Part shown: positions 1 through 11,173 of the stretch, in pieces | How positions within the stretch are numbered: the stretch's first letter is position 1 | How the letters are laid out: every line of letters starts with the position of its first letter | NCBI GenBank assembly: GCA_951799425.1 | Contig: OX637404.1 | Location: forward strand, 24,486,045 to 24,550,044 | DNA length: 64,000 nucleotides | From: Ilex aquifolium | Lineage: Eukaryota; Streptophyta; Magnoliopsida; Aquifoliales; Aquifoliaceae | Direction of reading: 5' to 3' | Program-made: the position numbers and the translations under genes | The notes under the pieces: model-generated | Seen by the model: the letters and a program-made list of their open reading frames with translations, nothing else | Told to the model about the DNA's origin: nothing | Databases searched by the model: none

Positions 1-427
1 TGCTACTTTTGTGGATGTATGGGACAAGCTAAAATAAAAGCTCCCTTTGATCATTTACTAATGATTTTCTACCTTCGTTTAATTGCTAATTATACCATCA
101 TATGTTTTTTTCTTCCCTACCAAGTATATGAATTTTATGAAGTTTTATGCAAGACATGTCATGCTACTGAAAAAAAATTGAAAGTTACAGCTAGAAATCT
201 TCATCTACATGAACAAAGATAGGGAAAAGACTAAGGTATAATGGTGATAAAATAAAATAAAAAAATTACGATTCAAATGAGCCAATTTAAGATTCAATAT
301 AGTCAAAGTTCTCACATAATGAGAATTTTGTGTTTAAGTTTGACCTACTTTAGCGGGTTGCAACATGGGTTGATTAGGTCATAAGTTTTGCTATGGTGTC
401 TAAAAAACAAAATTATGGTAATCTCTA

Positions 428-678
428 ATATAACTCTAAGGAGTTGCTCAAGTGGTAATAGAAACAAATTGTAAAATTTCTTAACATAAAATGGTTGAGT
501 AGAGGATGGACATAGGAAGAGCCCTCCGCTAGAACTCGAAACGTCTTGAGTTCGAATTTTAGCAATTCCTCGAACCTAGGTCATGAGAAATTTATTTCTC
601 ATAAATATCATAATCTCTACGTGGATGATTTGCTTTTGATCAGATTGAGAAGATGACACTCGTGACCGTTGAACCAAA
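428..678 (+). repeat. tRNA-derived SINE, family A, copy 1
   Basis: A pol III A-box-like segment (GCTCAAGTGG near 446) and a B-box-like segment (GAGTTCGAAT near 550) lie at tRNA-like positions. The 3' half (about 575-645) matches two other copies at 4964-5184 and 11700-11885, with shared words such as GAAATTTAT and CGTGGATG. The end GACCGTTGAAC also matches the end of copy 2. A 7-bp word ATCTCTA at 421-427 recurs at 679-685 and is a possible decayed target-site duplication. The copy is old and has an extra segment between the boxes. Confidence 0.55.
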
Positions 679-3479
679 ATCTCTAGGGTGATATAATAAC
701 CAGAGTTTTGTTAACTAGATTAGTTAGCACCTTTAAAATTTTGCAAAATGAGATCATGCTTGATTTGCTTCTCAAAAACTATTTTCTATTTTTGAAAATA
801 GTTTCTAGAAGAAAAGTTGTTTGACAAATTTTTTTAGTTTTTGTTTTTTTTAAAATTGAGAATAAAAATTGGGTAGATTTATAGAACAAGTTAGAATTGT
901 TTTTTGTGTTTTTTAAAACAACATTTTCAGAATTTAAAAAACACCACTACCACCACAATCCCACCACCAACATCACCACAACTCCCACCACACCACCACC
1001 ACAACATTTATGTTTTCATCATTTTTTAAGTTATTGTTCAAAAAAGTTTCAATATTTTCTATTTTGTAGAACTGTTTTTGGAATCATATAACCAAACAAA
1101 TTATGCGACACAAAAAACACTAAAAAAAGTTTTCTAGAACTCTTCCTAAAAATAATTTTCGAATACTATTTTTTGAAATGTAAACCAAATAAGACCTAAA
1201 ATTTTGAACTTTTTCCTTTGTTCTACTTTTAGTATTGACATAATTCAAAACATCTTCCCCCTTTTTAGTGTATATCCACCCTTTTTTTGGGTTATATAAT
1301 ACTTATGTTTGTTCCGATTATTTCTTCAAGCTGTCAAACCAATCATCATAGTTTGAACTGGTTTAAAACCAGGTATCGAGGAACAACATAAATAAAATAA
1401 AAGATAAAAAAAGCAAGGATCAGCAAACGGTCCACAGTCCCGACTCACCACGAGGAGGCCAATGAGTTGTTTGTTAACCCGGTTGGTTGGCCCTCGGGCT
1501 GCATTTTTACCCCATCTTAGATTGATGAATTGACCAATTTAAGACCTGTGACGGTGGCCCGACCCACCAAGCATCAAAATAAAAAATTATAATATTAATT
1601 TTATGAACAAAAAACTTGATTAAACCAAACTAAACCAAATCAAACCAAACTCGCTGCAGTCCCAATTAATGGCCAAATCGTGGGTTTCCATTTTTTTAGA
1701 CGATTAGGCTCGGTCCTTCTCATCGGGCAGGACGGGATGACTGCCGAATCGAGCCGGTCTCACCCGCAAAGGAGAGAGAGAGAGAGAGAGAGAGATTTTC
1801 CATGGCATAGTGCGACGCTAATTCTGTGGGACTGGCATGGAGAAAATGACGAGTACAAAGACCAAGACTAAGACCAATTGGGGCATCTAGAAAAGGAGAA
1901 AAAGGACACAGAATGTGGCTCTCTATCTATACAATCCTACCATCTTCTCAACACCACCTACTTTTCCTTTTACCAGTTGCCATTATTGTCTTCATTCTTC
2001 CAACTTTAGCCTAAATTTTTGGCCCTACCAATTAAATGACCCGGAAATTGGTACCTACATACATGTTCAAGACTCTATTGTCCTTCATTTACATTCACAA
2101 TTACACTTGGTTTCAAAGGGTAATAATAACTTAACCAATTTAACTATCAACCACTCACAAATTATACATATCAATTAAACCCGAGAGAGATTAGTGAGAG
2201 GTGGTTCCGTGATCAAGTTTACTCTCTTACAAGTAAGAAGTCTCAAGTTCGATATTTTTCATACTCCTTAAAAGTCAACTATATTTGTTTTTCAGGAGAC
2301 ATATTCTTAAATTAATTAAATGCGGTGATCGACTCAAAACTTAAGAGAATAATCGATACAAATCTGAATATCTTATAAACCCAAAAAAAAAAAAAAACCA
2401 TTTAAATTTTGAGTCTACGACTTATCCAAATTTGACTCTACACCGTTTGGACTACCTGTGGAGGTAGACCGAGGTATGTTATGTAGGTGGTTGAACTGAA
2501 CATCTGTCTAAGCAATGAAACAGTTATGGAGTCCTAAAGCAGTACTACAGGTCAAAAGGCAGTGTGCTTAGTAAAGGTGACGTGACGAGTATGAGAAGGC
2601 GGCCATGATCAGCCTGGAGTAGTGGGGGGACTAACAAGCTTTAAGTAACAAAACAGTAGACAGTGGTAGGTCTGCATTGGGTCCAAGTTATAGCTAAAAA
2701 CAATGAGAATCGACCTATCCCTAACATTATTATAAGATTCATCTCAAGAAAATACAATTTTTAAAATTAAATTATAATTTTTTAGAAGCGGTTATAATTA
2801 TTTGAGTCATTTGGAATTGATACTGCTCAAAAATTATAACTTAATCTTTAAAAATTATATTTTATAATATATTTTTGTGTACAGTAACAAAAAAATACTT
2901 CCAATATGGTCAATTGATTCTTAATTACTCAAAGGAAGAGTTACAATTACTAAAATGAAGATCACGATCGATCACAAACACTCATGATCGATCATGAAAA
3001 TTTTAATATCGATCTCAATTTTCTATAATCGATCATACTCTTTAAAATTGTCGGTCGAAATACGGTATCTTAACCTTCCTGATGAAGACAGTTAAATGCA
3101 CAATAAGTGGGTGTCTTTCAAAAGTCACACCCATCATATCAGTTGATTAGCAAGTTTCGTAGTTCACCTCCTCTGTCTCCTCCAATCTTTTGCTTGGGGG
3201 GGGGGGGGGGGGGGGGGGTACATTGTCTTCCTTGTTTGTGTATCTTCCATGAGTTACTAAATTAATTATATAAAAAAAAATTATTTATTCAATGTTTAAC
3301 CATAATTTTTACCACTCATCGATTCAATTATACAAATTAATTTGCCATCTTCCAAGAGAAGAAAAAGAGAAGAAGAAGTTTTGATTAATGTAATTCAATA
3401 ACTCAAACGCACGACCTAATTATTCATATATATATATATATATATATTAATTCTTGTAATACATCACTTGAACGAATAA
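679..3479. other. Gene-free AT-rich intergenic stretch
   Basis: No conserved coding sequence seen. It holds a CAC-rich low-complexity tract (about 942-1005), a GA microsatellite (1771-1795), a possible decayed SINE-like segment ending in poly(A) (about 2190-2397, B-box-like CAAGTTCGAT, no duplication found), a cluster of GATCGATC words (2960-3050), a run of 23 G (3196-3218) and an AT microsatellite (3427-3446). Short open frames here have no recognisable domain. Confidence 0.6.
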
Positions 3480-3494
3480 ATATTTATAATTAAC

Positions 3495-3804
3495 CAACTG
3501 GGGTAGCTCAGTTGGCCACAGTCTCTGGCTTCCAGTGAGAGGTCAGGGGGCGCAAAAAGCATGGTTGTTTGGTAGGACAAGACTTCAATTGTTTGGACGA
3601 ATCGTATCCAAGTCTTTGGTGTGAGTCTTGAATCTCCGACAAAGCGCAAGTCCTGACTTAAATGGTGTATGAGTTGAGGGACCGGTTTCATACACCCAGA
3701 TTTTGCCCTTGGTTCTACTCAGAGTCACGAGCCTGAGCGATATAAGTGCGTCTTTACTCACTGAGGACAGGTCTTGAGATTTCTCCGTATAACAAAAAAA
3801 AAAA
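3495..3804 (+). repeat. tRNA-derived SINE, family B, full length
   Basis: A 310-bp retroposon. It starts with a tRNA-like head containing the A-box GTAGCTCAGTTGG and a decayed B-box about 35 bp later, and ends in a 12-base A-rich tail. It is flanked by 15-bp direct repeats, 3480-3494 and 3805-3819, differing at one base (14 of 15). Tail plus long target duplication is the signature of LINE-mediated insertion. The body after the head was not matched to a known family by eye. Confidence 0.8.
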
Positions 3805-3819
3805 ATATTTACAATTAAC

Positions 3820-4947
3820 TTAATTCCAATCCAACCTCTATAGAAAGGATTGATGGATACTAACCCACTTTCTATATCTAACTGGTTTCCTCAAAGATTT
3901 CTTTTGAAGTATGATGTGGTATTGAGAAAAGTAGGGGTGAAGTGAAGTTGTCATTAGAGGATAAGGACAACTTGCTTGTGAATAAAAATTGACTAATATT
4001 CAATTAAAATTGACTAATAAAAATTGACAACTGGATTTCTAGAAAATACAAAGTAAACTCCAATTTTTTTTCTTACATTGCTATATCCTCACGTCAAGCT
4101 TTACCATTCTTTTATTTTCTTTTTCTTTTTTTTTTCTTTCAAAACATTCTAAATAAAGATTTAGTGATAATAATACTTAATTTTCAGATGTATGTAAGTT
4201 GGTTCAGACATTTCTAACTGTTAAATTAAAATAATAGTAATACTAAACCAACCATACTTTTCATAAGAAAACGGCAACTTAGCTGTATTTTCCCCATCTA
4301 CCAAACTTGACGGGTATAAACTCAACATCAGTGTGCAATATTGAAAGTTAACTAACTCTTCTAAAGTAGGAGAGCCAAACAAAAGTTTTTTATTGAAAAA
4401 ATAACGACACTTTATAGAGAGTCGGATAAAAATTTCATGAAAATTGAAGGTTTTAAATTTTAATTTTTTGAGTCCTAAGGGGAATCATGGTCCCCTTGAC
4501 CTCAAGAAATATCAGCATCGAGCAACTTAGGTTGGCTTGTGTTGCTTTTTAATTATTTATTTATATTTTTGTTTTGTTTTTTTCATAATAGTTTGAAAGA
4601 AGCTAAACTGTATAAGATTGTCTATTAGGGCTGACAAATCGTTTTCATAACATCTGTAAAGCAACTTGCATCTCCCACCAAACTAAGCAACCTAAAAAAT
4701 CAATTCAGATATTATGTTGTTGGTGATTTATTTATTGACTTATTAGGGCTGGGAAAAATAGGACTTTGGAGATAAGAAATGGAACATATAATTACGTCAT
4801 TATCTGATTTTCTCATTAAAAATAATTTGGCTACTAATACTTTAATTAATAATCTCAACTTTTTATTCTAAAACTTTTGCTAAAATACAGATATTTTCCA
4901 AACGATACATTAGCAAATTGAAGAATTAAAAATCTTTCACCAAAAGT
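3820..4947. other. Gene-free stretch
   Basis: AT-rich intergenic DNA with T-rich tracts. I see no gene or mobile element. Confidence 0.5.
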
Positions 4948-4963
4948 TTAAAAGGTTTATCGC

Positions 4964-5184
4964 TTTTTTTTTTGTTCAACGATCATAAGTATTCGGATTA
5001 GCTTACATGCACCTCAACTGATCCTCTCCTCGACTCAATCAAAAACAGACCATCCACGTTGGAATTAAAATATTCATGAGAGATAAATCTCTCGTGGTCT
5101 AACCCCAAGGTATTACCAAGATTCGAACTTGGAACATTTGTATTTATAACTCATCTCTATTATTACTTGAACTACACTTTGAGA
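4964..5184 (-). repeat. tRNA-derived SINE, family A, copy 2
   Basis: On the minus strand it reads an A-box-like TAGTTCAAGTAA, then a B-box-like CCAAGTTCGAATCTTGG, then a family-specific 3' half (GAGAGATTTATCTCTCATG, CGTGGATGG) and a ten-base A tail (T run on the plus strand at about 4964-4973). It is flanked by 16-bp imperfect direct repeats, 4948-4963 and 5185-5200, matching at 13 of 16 positions. This is the best-defined copy and sets the family boundaries. Confidence 0.75.
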
Positions 5185-5200
5185 TTAAAAGGGTAATTGC

Positions 5201-5767
5201 TCTCTCTCTCCATCGTTATGGTTTAGGGATAGAGAAATTCGAACTTGATTATCCAAATCTTCACAAGTGTGTCATTGGGATAAAGATGTGATTCTTATCT
5301 TTCCATATTATCCCCATTAATGGAGGAGAAAGGTACATAGTATACAATTATGGCTATCTCTTTCCATCCATATCTCACTCTTTTTGGTAATTATGCACAC
5401 CAAAGGCCAATAATAATTAACAAATTATCCATCCAATATTATAAATAAAGATGATTCTTGATTCCCTCTATGTGACAAAGTTATTTTTATCTCTTTCTTC
5501 CCTTTAAAAATAAGTTAAATACATCACTATATGCCAAAAAAATAAATATAAATATGTAAAATACCAAAATTAGAAGGCTGGAGCCTGGAAGCCTAGCAGT
5601 CCCATTTTTTGACAGAAAAACTCAAAACTGTAACTAAAATTCGAAGCATAATTACCAACATATTTACATATATTCCCCCAAAACTCTCTATTTTTTCTAA
5701 TACCCATAGACTTTTTTCATAATTAAAATTTAAAACCCTAAAAATCTAATCTCACCAACTCAGCTTT
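5201..5767. promoter_or_regulatory. 3' flank of the DUF1645 gene
   Basis: About 560 bp of AT-rich sequence between the SINE and the stop codon of the minus-strand gene. It starts with a short CT tract and should contain the 3' UTR and polyadenylation region. The exact site cannot be fixed from sequence alone. Confidence 0.4.
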
Positions 5768-6661
5768 TCAAAAAGGATGAAGATTCCGGCTCAACCCGTT
5801 CACGTTAGCGAAGAACCCAACCAAATCTTGCCTGTAAGGCAAAAATGATCGTCTTCTCTCACCTTCCTTCATCATTCTGTTATTCTTTGCATATTGCGCC
5901 ACCGTCATACCTTCGCCGCCGTCATTCACTTTTCTGGTGGCGAATTTCTCAATTTTTTCGTCTTTTTTCTTCGAATTGGCTTTTGTAGGAGTTAAAAAGA
6001 CGTACGCGTCCTTGCCTTCGCTGTTGCTCCGGTGAATCAGGTCTCGAAACTTCCACCGTTTCGACGAGCCAGTCGAATTGCTCTTCTTATGCCATTCCGG
6101 CGACTTTTCCGCCGTCGCCGCTTTCGGAGTCCAGACGCAGTAAGTTCCCGGCTGGACTCCGTCGAGTTCGTCGGCCTCCGACGAAGAACAAGACGAAGGA
6201 TAGCGCTCTTCTCTCAGCAGCGTCCTCAAAGAGAGCCGAGTGGGGATCGGAGGCTTGGAAGGCTCGGAACTCTCAATTTCAAGGTCACCTAACAACAAAT
6301 CTCGGTTGAAAACCGGAAACATAGGTCGAATCTGACCGTTGTAGAAGATGTCATCCGCTGAAATCGGTGACGAATCAGCCTCTCTGGAAACAAAAGCAAA
6401 CTCAAACTCATCATCATCCTCATCTTCTTCATTCTTATCCTCATCGTTGTTCTTCTCTTCTTCCACAACTGTATCATATCCTGTTTGTTCGTCTTTGAAG
6501 TCGAATTCATGGTCGAGTTCTGACTCTGATTCTGCTTTGAACTCTTCGACAACTCTGGCTGCGATTTCAGCGAGTTTGTTGGAAGAATAGCTGTTGAAGC
6601 TGGGCGAGAGCGAGAGGACTGGACTACTCGAACACTGCATTTTCAAGGTTGAGGTAAACAT
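5768..6661 (-). CDS. DUF1645 family protein
   Basis: A single-exon gene of 297 residues. What shows the family: an N-terminal CSSSPVLSLSPSFNSY-type segment with NKLAEIAARVVEEF, a long acidic stretch (about residues 48-85), FEFAFVSRE (86-94), NGQIRPMFPVFNRDLL (108-123), LRTLLREERYPSSCSSSEADE, PGTYCVWTP, and SSKRWKFRDLIHRSNSEGKDA near residue 220. This is the order seen in plant DUF1645 proteins, a family of unknown biochemical role, some members of which have been linked to stress tolerance or growth. There is no signal peptide or membrane segment; the acidic and Ser-rich make-up suggests a soluble, partly disordered protein. The first ATG is used here; a second in-frame ATG seven codons on (MQCSSS) is equally plausible because the family often starts there. 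No introns are needed. Frames on the other strand are shadows. Confidence 0.88.
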   Translation of the reverse strand: MFTSTLKMQCSSSPVLSLSPSFNSYSSNKLAEIAARVVEEFKAESESELDHEFDFKDEQTGYDTVVEEEKNNDEDKNEEDEDDDEFEFAFVSREADSSPISADDIFYNGQIRPMFPVFNRDLLLGDLEIESSEPSKPPIPTRLSLRTLLREERYPSSCSSSEADELDGVQPGTYCVWTPKAATAEKSPEWHKKSNSTGSSKRWKFRDLIHRSNSEGKDAYVFLTPTKANSKKKDEKIEKFATRKVNDGGEGMTVAQYAKNNRMMKEGERRRSFLPYRQDLVGFFANVNGLSRNLHPF

Positions 6662-6958
6662 GTTTAAACTTTAAAATTTCCTCTGAAACTTGTTTGGCTT
6701 CTGATTTTGGTTGAAAAGAAAGAGGGGCTGTTTGTACAGTATTTGTGGTCCTCTGCAACTGAATATGGGGTTATGATATTTTAGAGAGAGAGAGGGAGAG
6801 GAAGAGGAAGAGGAAGAGGAAGAGGAAGAGGAAGAGTTGGTTGAAATGACCGAAAGTGTGGGGGTTAGTTTCAGACTATATAGGTGTGATTGGGTGAGGA
6901 AAAGTTAGCGAAAACGAAAGTTAAACAGAGATAAAATGAATGAGAGAGAGAGAGAGAG
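6662..6958 (-). promoter_or_regulatory. Promoter and GA-rich leader of the DUF1645 gene
   Basis: On the minus strand a TATA-like word CTATATAG lies at 6876-6883, about 215 bp before the first ATG, a sensible distance for a leader of about 185 nt. The presumed leader contains a hexanucleotide repeat of GGAAGA type (6797-6836), which reads as CT-rich in the transcript. A GA microsatellite (about 6943-6959) lies upstream of the TATA-like word. CT-rich leaders are common in plant genes. Confidence 0.45.
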
Positions 6959-7684
6959 AAGCAGACGCGGTTTGATTGGGGGTTTTAATCGGCTGAGGGG
7001 GAGGTGTAGCGTTGTTGTGTTGGTGGGTGGGAGCACCTACTAAAAATCGGTGAATTGGAAAAAAAAGAAAAAGAAAAAGAAGATTCGATCGAATACTCCA
7101 TTGGATAAAGTTCTTTTCTTGGTTCATACGTAAGATGTGCTAACGTCACACGTGTTAGAGAAGATAACTAGTCTACCGGGATGTTCACACGATTATTAGA
7201 CATTTCAGCTTCTAGAAATGTTCTTCCTTACCTCGACCCATAAGGCTAAGTTGGCTATCTCTATCTATCTCATATTCTATGGATTATTATGATTTTCTTT
7301 CTTAGTCTTCGTTCGACATTCATTATTTTTTTCTTCGTCTTCCTTCTACATTCATTCACCAATACCAAATTACACACCTCTCTAATTATAATCTCGATTT
7401 TATTTTATTTTTTAATTTATTAAATTTTTTATCTTACCTTTCAATTATCTGAATTTAATTCTTTATAGTACAAGGCAATGTTAAACTAATAATTTTTTGT
7501 CGGACAAAAAATTACATATTTAAAATAAACAGATATAAAATCACATAGTTCAAAAATAAAGTAAGACAACTTCTTTGTTAAATTTAGATTTTAGTAAATT
7601 TATCTCAACAAAAATTTTATTGCAACTATTTGAGAATTTTTTCATCAAATTCATCGAAGTGTAACTTACCCTTATTTAAAATAT

Positions 7685-8172
7685 GGGTAGGGCTATAACC
7701 ACCCGCTCCTTAAATCTCATTTCTCACCATGTTTAATTTTCTTAATTCAAACTACTACGTTCACCTTATTAGTTATTAATCTCATCTGGTGTATATTCAC
7801 TAATTAAAAATTAAATTCATTCAATTTTATTTCAACCTAGTGATATATGCAATGATCAAAATTTTATTTATGTGTATTATTTTGATACGAAAATATTTTA
7901 GAAATATAATAAAAATAAATAAAATAATAATAATTTATTTTTAAAATATTAGTCAAAATATTCTAGATCACCTCAAAATATTGAAAATTTGTTTCAATTA
8001 CTATTTTTGTTTCAGTTTGAAATATATATTTAATAGTTTAATTAGATAGGTATAAATGAGGTGAACTTAGTCATTAATAAGGTCGATATAAATAGGCTGA
8101 ATTTAATAGTTTAAACTAAAATAATTAAATGGGATAGAAAAAGAGATTTAAGGGATAGGTATAGCCGTACCC
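7685..8172. mobile_element. Mutator-like MITE
   Basis: A 488-bp element with terminal inverted repeats: the left end GGGTAGGGCTATA pairs with the right end TATAGCCGTACCC, and similarity runs inward through CCTTAAATCTC for about 40 bp. It is flanked by 9-bp direct repeats, TTAAAATAT (7676-7684) and ATAAAATAT (8173-8181), matching at 8 of 9. A 9-bp duplication with long inverted repeats points to the Mutator superfamily. It has no coding capacity. Confidence 0.7.
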
Positions 8173-8181
8173 ATAAAATAT

Positions 8182-9330
8182 AGGTAAGATTTGGAAAATG
8201 GAGTTGTAGTGTTTTTGAGATTAATCAATTTAATAATCACATTGCTTTCATAACAAACATTTTGATGAGTAATCGAAGCTAAGTGTCATTTCTGGATGTA
8301 GAGATAGAAGTGTCGGGCTAACTACTATCAGGTTATGAATTTCAAAACTAGAATAATACATACTAATTCGATTACACTGCATCGTGTTTCAGGGTATAAA
8401 TTATCCCTAGTGATTAGATAAGACTGAAAGAAAAGATGCACATAATGGTATCATATATAAGATCACATTGCATTTAAGAGTAATATTTCCCTCGATTATG
8501 TATTTTTTAGAGTTGTAGGTAATTGTCCCCCAACCTGTGAGCATACATACAAGTGGGATACAACCAGTTGCAGATGAACTATTAGGGCATGTTTGTTTGC
8601 ATGATAAAAAGGATATTAAGAGGTGGGATAGTAAAAAATAATACATGGAGTTCACTTATACTTTATTTGTTTATACATTTTACGTTCGGTGTTATTTTTC
8701 GGGTTCAAATCTCGACCCGACCTCTAGAGTAGCATTTAATGGTATTGTTAACCGGTACAGGGTGGTGTCTGACGGCTAGGGACTGGACACGTGTGAAATA
8801 GTAGACCTTGAACGTGTCTCTAGACTTTTCTCAGTCGGACACGTGTATTTGTTTTATAATACACACAACCACCCCTACAATTTATAGCATGCTAATCCTT
8901 TTACAACCAACCACGTAACTATTTCTGTCATATCATTTATATTTTCCCTTCTCTAAAATCAAATCAACATGGAAAGCATCTTTTATAATATAATTTTTTT
9001 TTAAATTCTTTTTTTTTTTAGCAGATTACTTATCAAAATTCAATTGAGACTTGTGTCCTTTTTTCAATAATTTGTCAAGAAAAAAATTAAAAAATATATA
9101 TATATCAGAGAAAATGCAAATCATTTTCCTCTCTTCTTTTTGACAAGACTCAATAAAAATTGGTGTGACAATTACTAACATCTCCTTTAAGAGCCTCTTT
9201 ACTAATAGCCAATTAGGTTTGATTTGTATCCTTTTTTTCATGTTATCAAAACTGCGGTTAGGCCACTAACTAACACAAGAAAATTTCTAGCTAGCAATCA
9301 TTTATTTTGTAGAAAATTTTCATTTTCGTA
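8182..9330. other. Gene-free stretch
   Basis: AT-rich DNA without a supportable gene. A Tourist-like terminal word, GGGCATGTTTGTTTG (about 8585), appears without a partner end. A GGGTTCAAATCTCGACC word near 8700 resembles a tRNA B-box, but no bounded SINE could be drawn. Confidence 0.45.
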
Positions 9331-11173
9331 GGGTAATTATCATTGACACACCTTCTAGATAGACATATCATTAATGAAAATTCCCTCTATTATTTGACAC
9401 ATAACAGACTCCCCCTCTCAAATTAACGACGTTAATTAGAATGTAAGTCTACTAAATTGTCAATGATATATTTTAGGAAATATTTTATCCACACTCACTC
9501 TAAATAAGTATATCTTCAGTAAGATCCTCTCTATTTTCTGAATTTTTGTACGTATTAAAATTAAATATTTCATCCACACCCCCTCTAGAAAAGTATATTT
9601 TTAATGAAATCCCCTCTATTTTTTGAATTTTATTACGTATTAAAACTCAAACCGATTAAATTTTGATTCAAACTGTTAAAATTATTTTTTAAGTATTAAA
9701 ATTCGAGCCGATAAAAGTATGAATTTTAATCGGCTCGAATTGAATTTTGACAAGCCCGAGTTTTAATACGTAAAAAAATATAAATTTTAATTGGCTTAAA
9801 TTTTAATACGGAAAAATGAATTTTAATCAGCTTGAATTAAATTTTAAAAAGCACGAATTTTAATACATAAAAAAATATAAATTTTAATCAACTTGAATCG
9901 AATTTTAATCAGGGAAAAAATATAAATTTTAATCAACTCGAATCGAATTTTAATCGGTAAAAAATATAAATTTTAATAAACTTAAATCGAATTTTAATCG
10001 GTGCTAGCAGCTCATGATTGAGCTCAAATCAATTCAAATTTTAATATGTAACAAAATGAATTTTAATAGGCTCGAATTTTAATACGTAAAAAAAAAAATC
10101 TTTATCAGCTCAAATCTAATTTTAATCGACTCAAATTTTAATATGTAAAAAAATAAATTTTAATCGAATTTTATGTATAAAGACTCTTTAAGGTTTACGT
10201 AGGAGCAATTTTGGTATTTTAGATGAATTTTTTTTGGTTAGAAATTGATGATGATCGGAAATAGTAGCCCAAGCCCAGCCAATGGGAAGCTCGTGAGTTT
10301 GGTTGAGTGAGTGGTTAATCTGTGAAAAGTGGAAGGCACAGAATGTAAGTGGTTCACCTTAGCCGGTGGATTAAAGCTACATCCACGGTAATGAAGTCTC
10401 TTGCTCCTTAAGGTTGTATATTGATTTTTTGATGAATACAATGAGGTTGCAGGCGCCGGGCCTTTAGAAGGACTTATACTTCGTTTACTCCATATCAAGG
10501 GTTGGGGGATGCCGTGGGGAAGAAGAAGAAGAAGAAGAAGCCCCTTTTGTTAGGGTAACACTATTCTATTTATATGAGTCGTCCCTCCTAGGGTTGCCGG
10601 TGGCTTGTTTTACCTTTTTTGCTGATTCTGTGGGACCTTTCGTCATTGTCCTGCAACAGCCTCAGTTATTCGACGCTACTGTGCCCATGATCTCTGGATC
10701 GTTACGCACACCACCACTCTCTACGTCCGCGAGGGTGTAACTGTCATAGGCATCAGAGATGGTCCCCTTGTCCTTTGGACACGTGGCATGGCAGGATGTT
10801 TCCAGGGCAAGGGTTTGGCTTCTCTGTCTCGGGCTGTCTTTTAATTGGATTGATTTGGGCTTGGGCTGGACTGCTGGTCCTCCGACATTGTTGGGCTTTG
10901 CCTCTTGGCCCTTTTTGCTCTAGGCGTGGGCTAACCAGGGGTACTTCTTTTGGGCCAGTAAGTAAGCAAGAGTTTTCTGGGCTTATTGGGCTCCGAGGTT
11001 ATGACGGCCTATGCCCCAAATTCCGTCCTTATTAGAAATAATGGTTTAAAAGCATGGGGGTGTCAATGATATTCAAATATAAATTAGAAGGGGGTTGTCA
11101 ATAATGTTTTGAATAATAGAAGAAGTCTCATTAAAAATATTCCTATTTAAAGGGGTGTGGATGATAATTACCC
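9331..11173. mobile_element. Long-TIR DNA transposon with repeat arms and GC-rich core
   Basis: The left end GGGTAATTATCATTGACAC and the inverse of the right end, GGGTAATTATCATCCACAC, form terminal inverted repeats that remain similar for about 70 bp. Inside the left arm are about three diverged direct copies of a segment of roughly 85-115 bp (from 9345, 9489 and 9574) and an AT-rich array of degenerate repeats (9640-10170) built on words such as GAATTTTAATCGGCTCGAAT. The core (about 10240-11040) is much richer in GC. Long repeat-bearing ends fit Mutator-like elements, but no 9-bp target duplication is clear, so the superfamily is uncertain. No transposase was seen; short frames in the core have no domain. 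Confidence 0.55.

Noticed and set aside
3495-3560. A functional tRNA gene at the tRNA-like head
   Set aside because: The A-box is good, but the B-box and pairing of the arms are decayed and the head continues into a SINE body.
3464-3691. 75-residue minus-strand frame
   Set aside because: Lies antisense within a SINE bounded by a 15-bp duplication.
6032-6590. Plus-strand and shifted frames over the DUF1645 gene
   Set aside because: Low-complexity Ser/Arg-rich shadows of the minus-strand coding sequence; no domain of their own.
9640-10170. A CRISPR-like or satellite array
   Set aside because: No fixed unit, no unique spacers, and a plant nuclear setting; the array is a degenerate arm of a DNA element.
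10775-11035. 86-residue plus-strand frame rich in Gly, Leu and Trp
   Set aside because: Lies in the GC-rich core of an inverted-repeat element; no recognisable motif and composition typical of GC-rich non-coding DNA.
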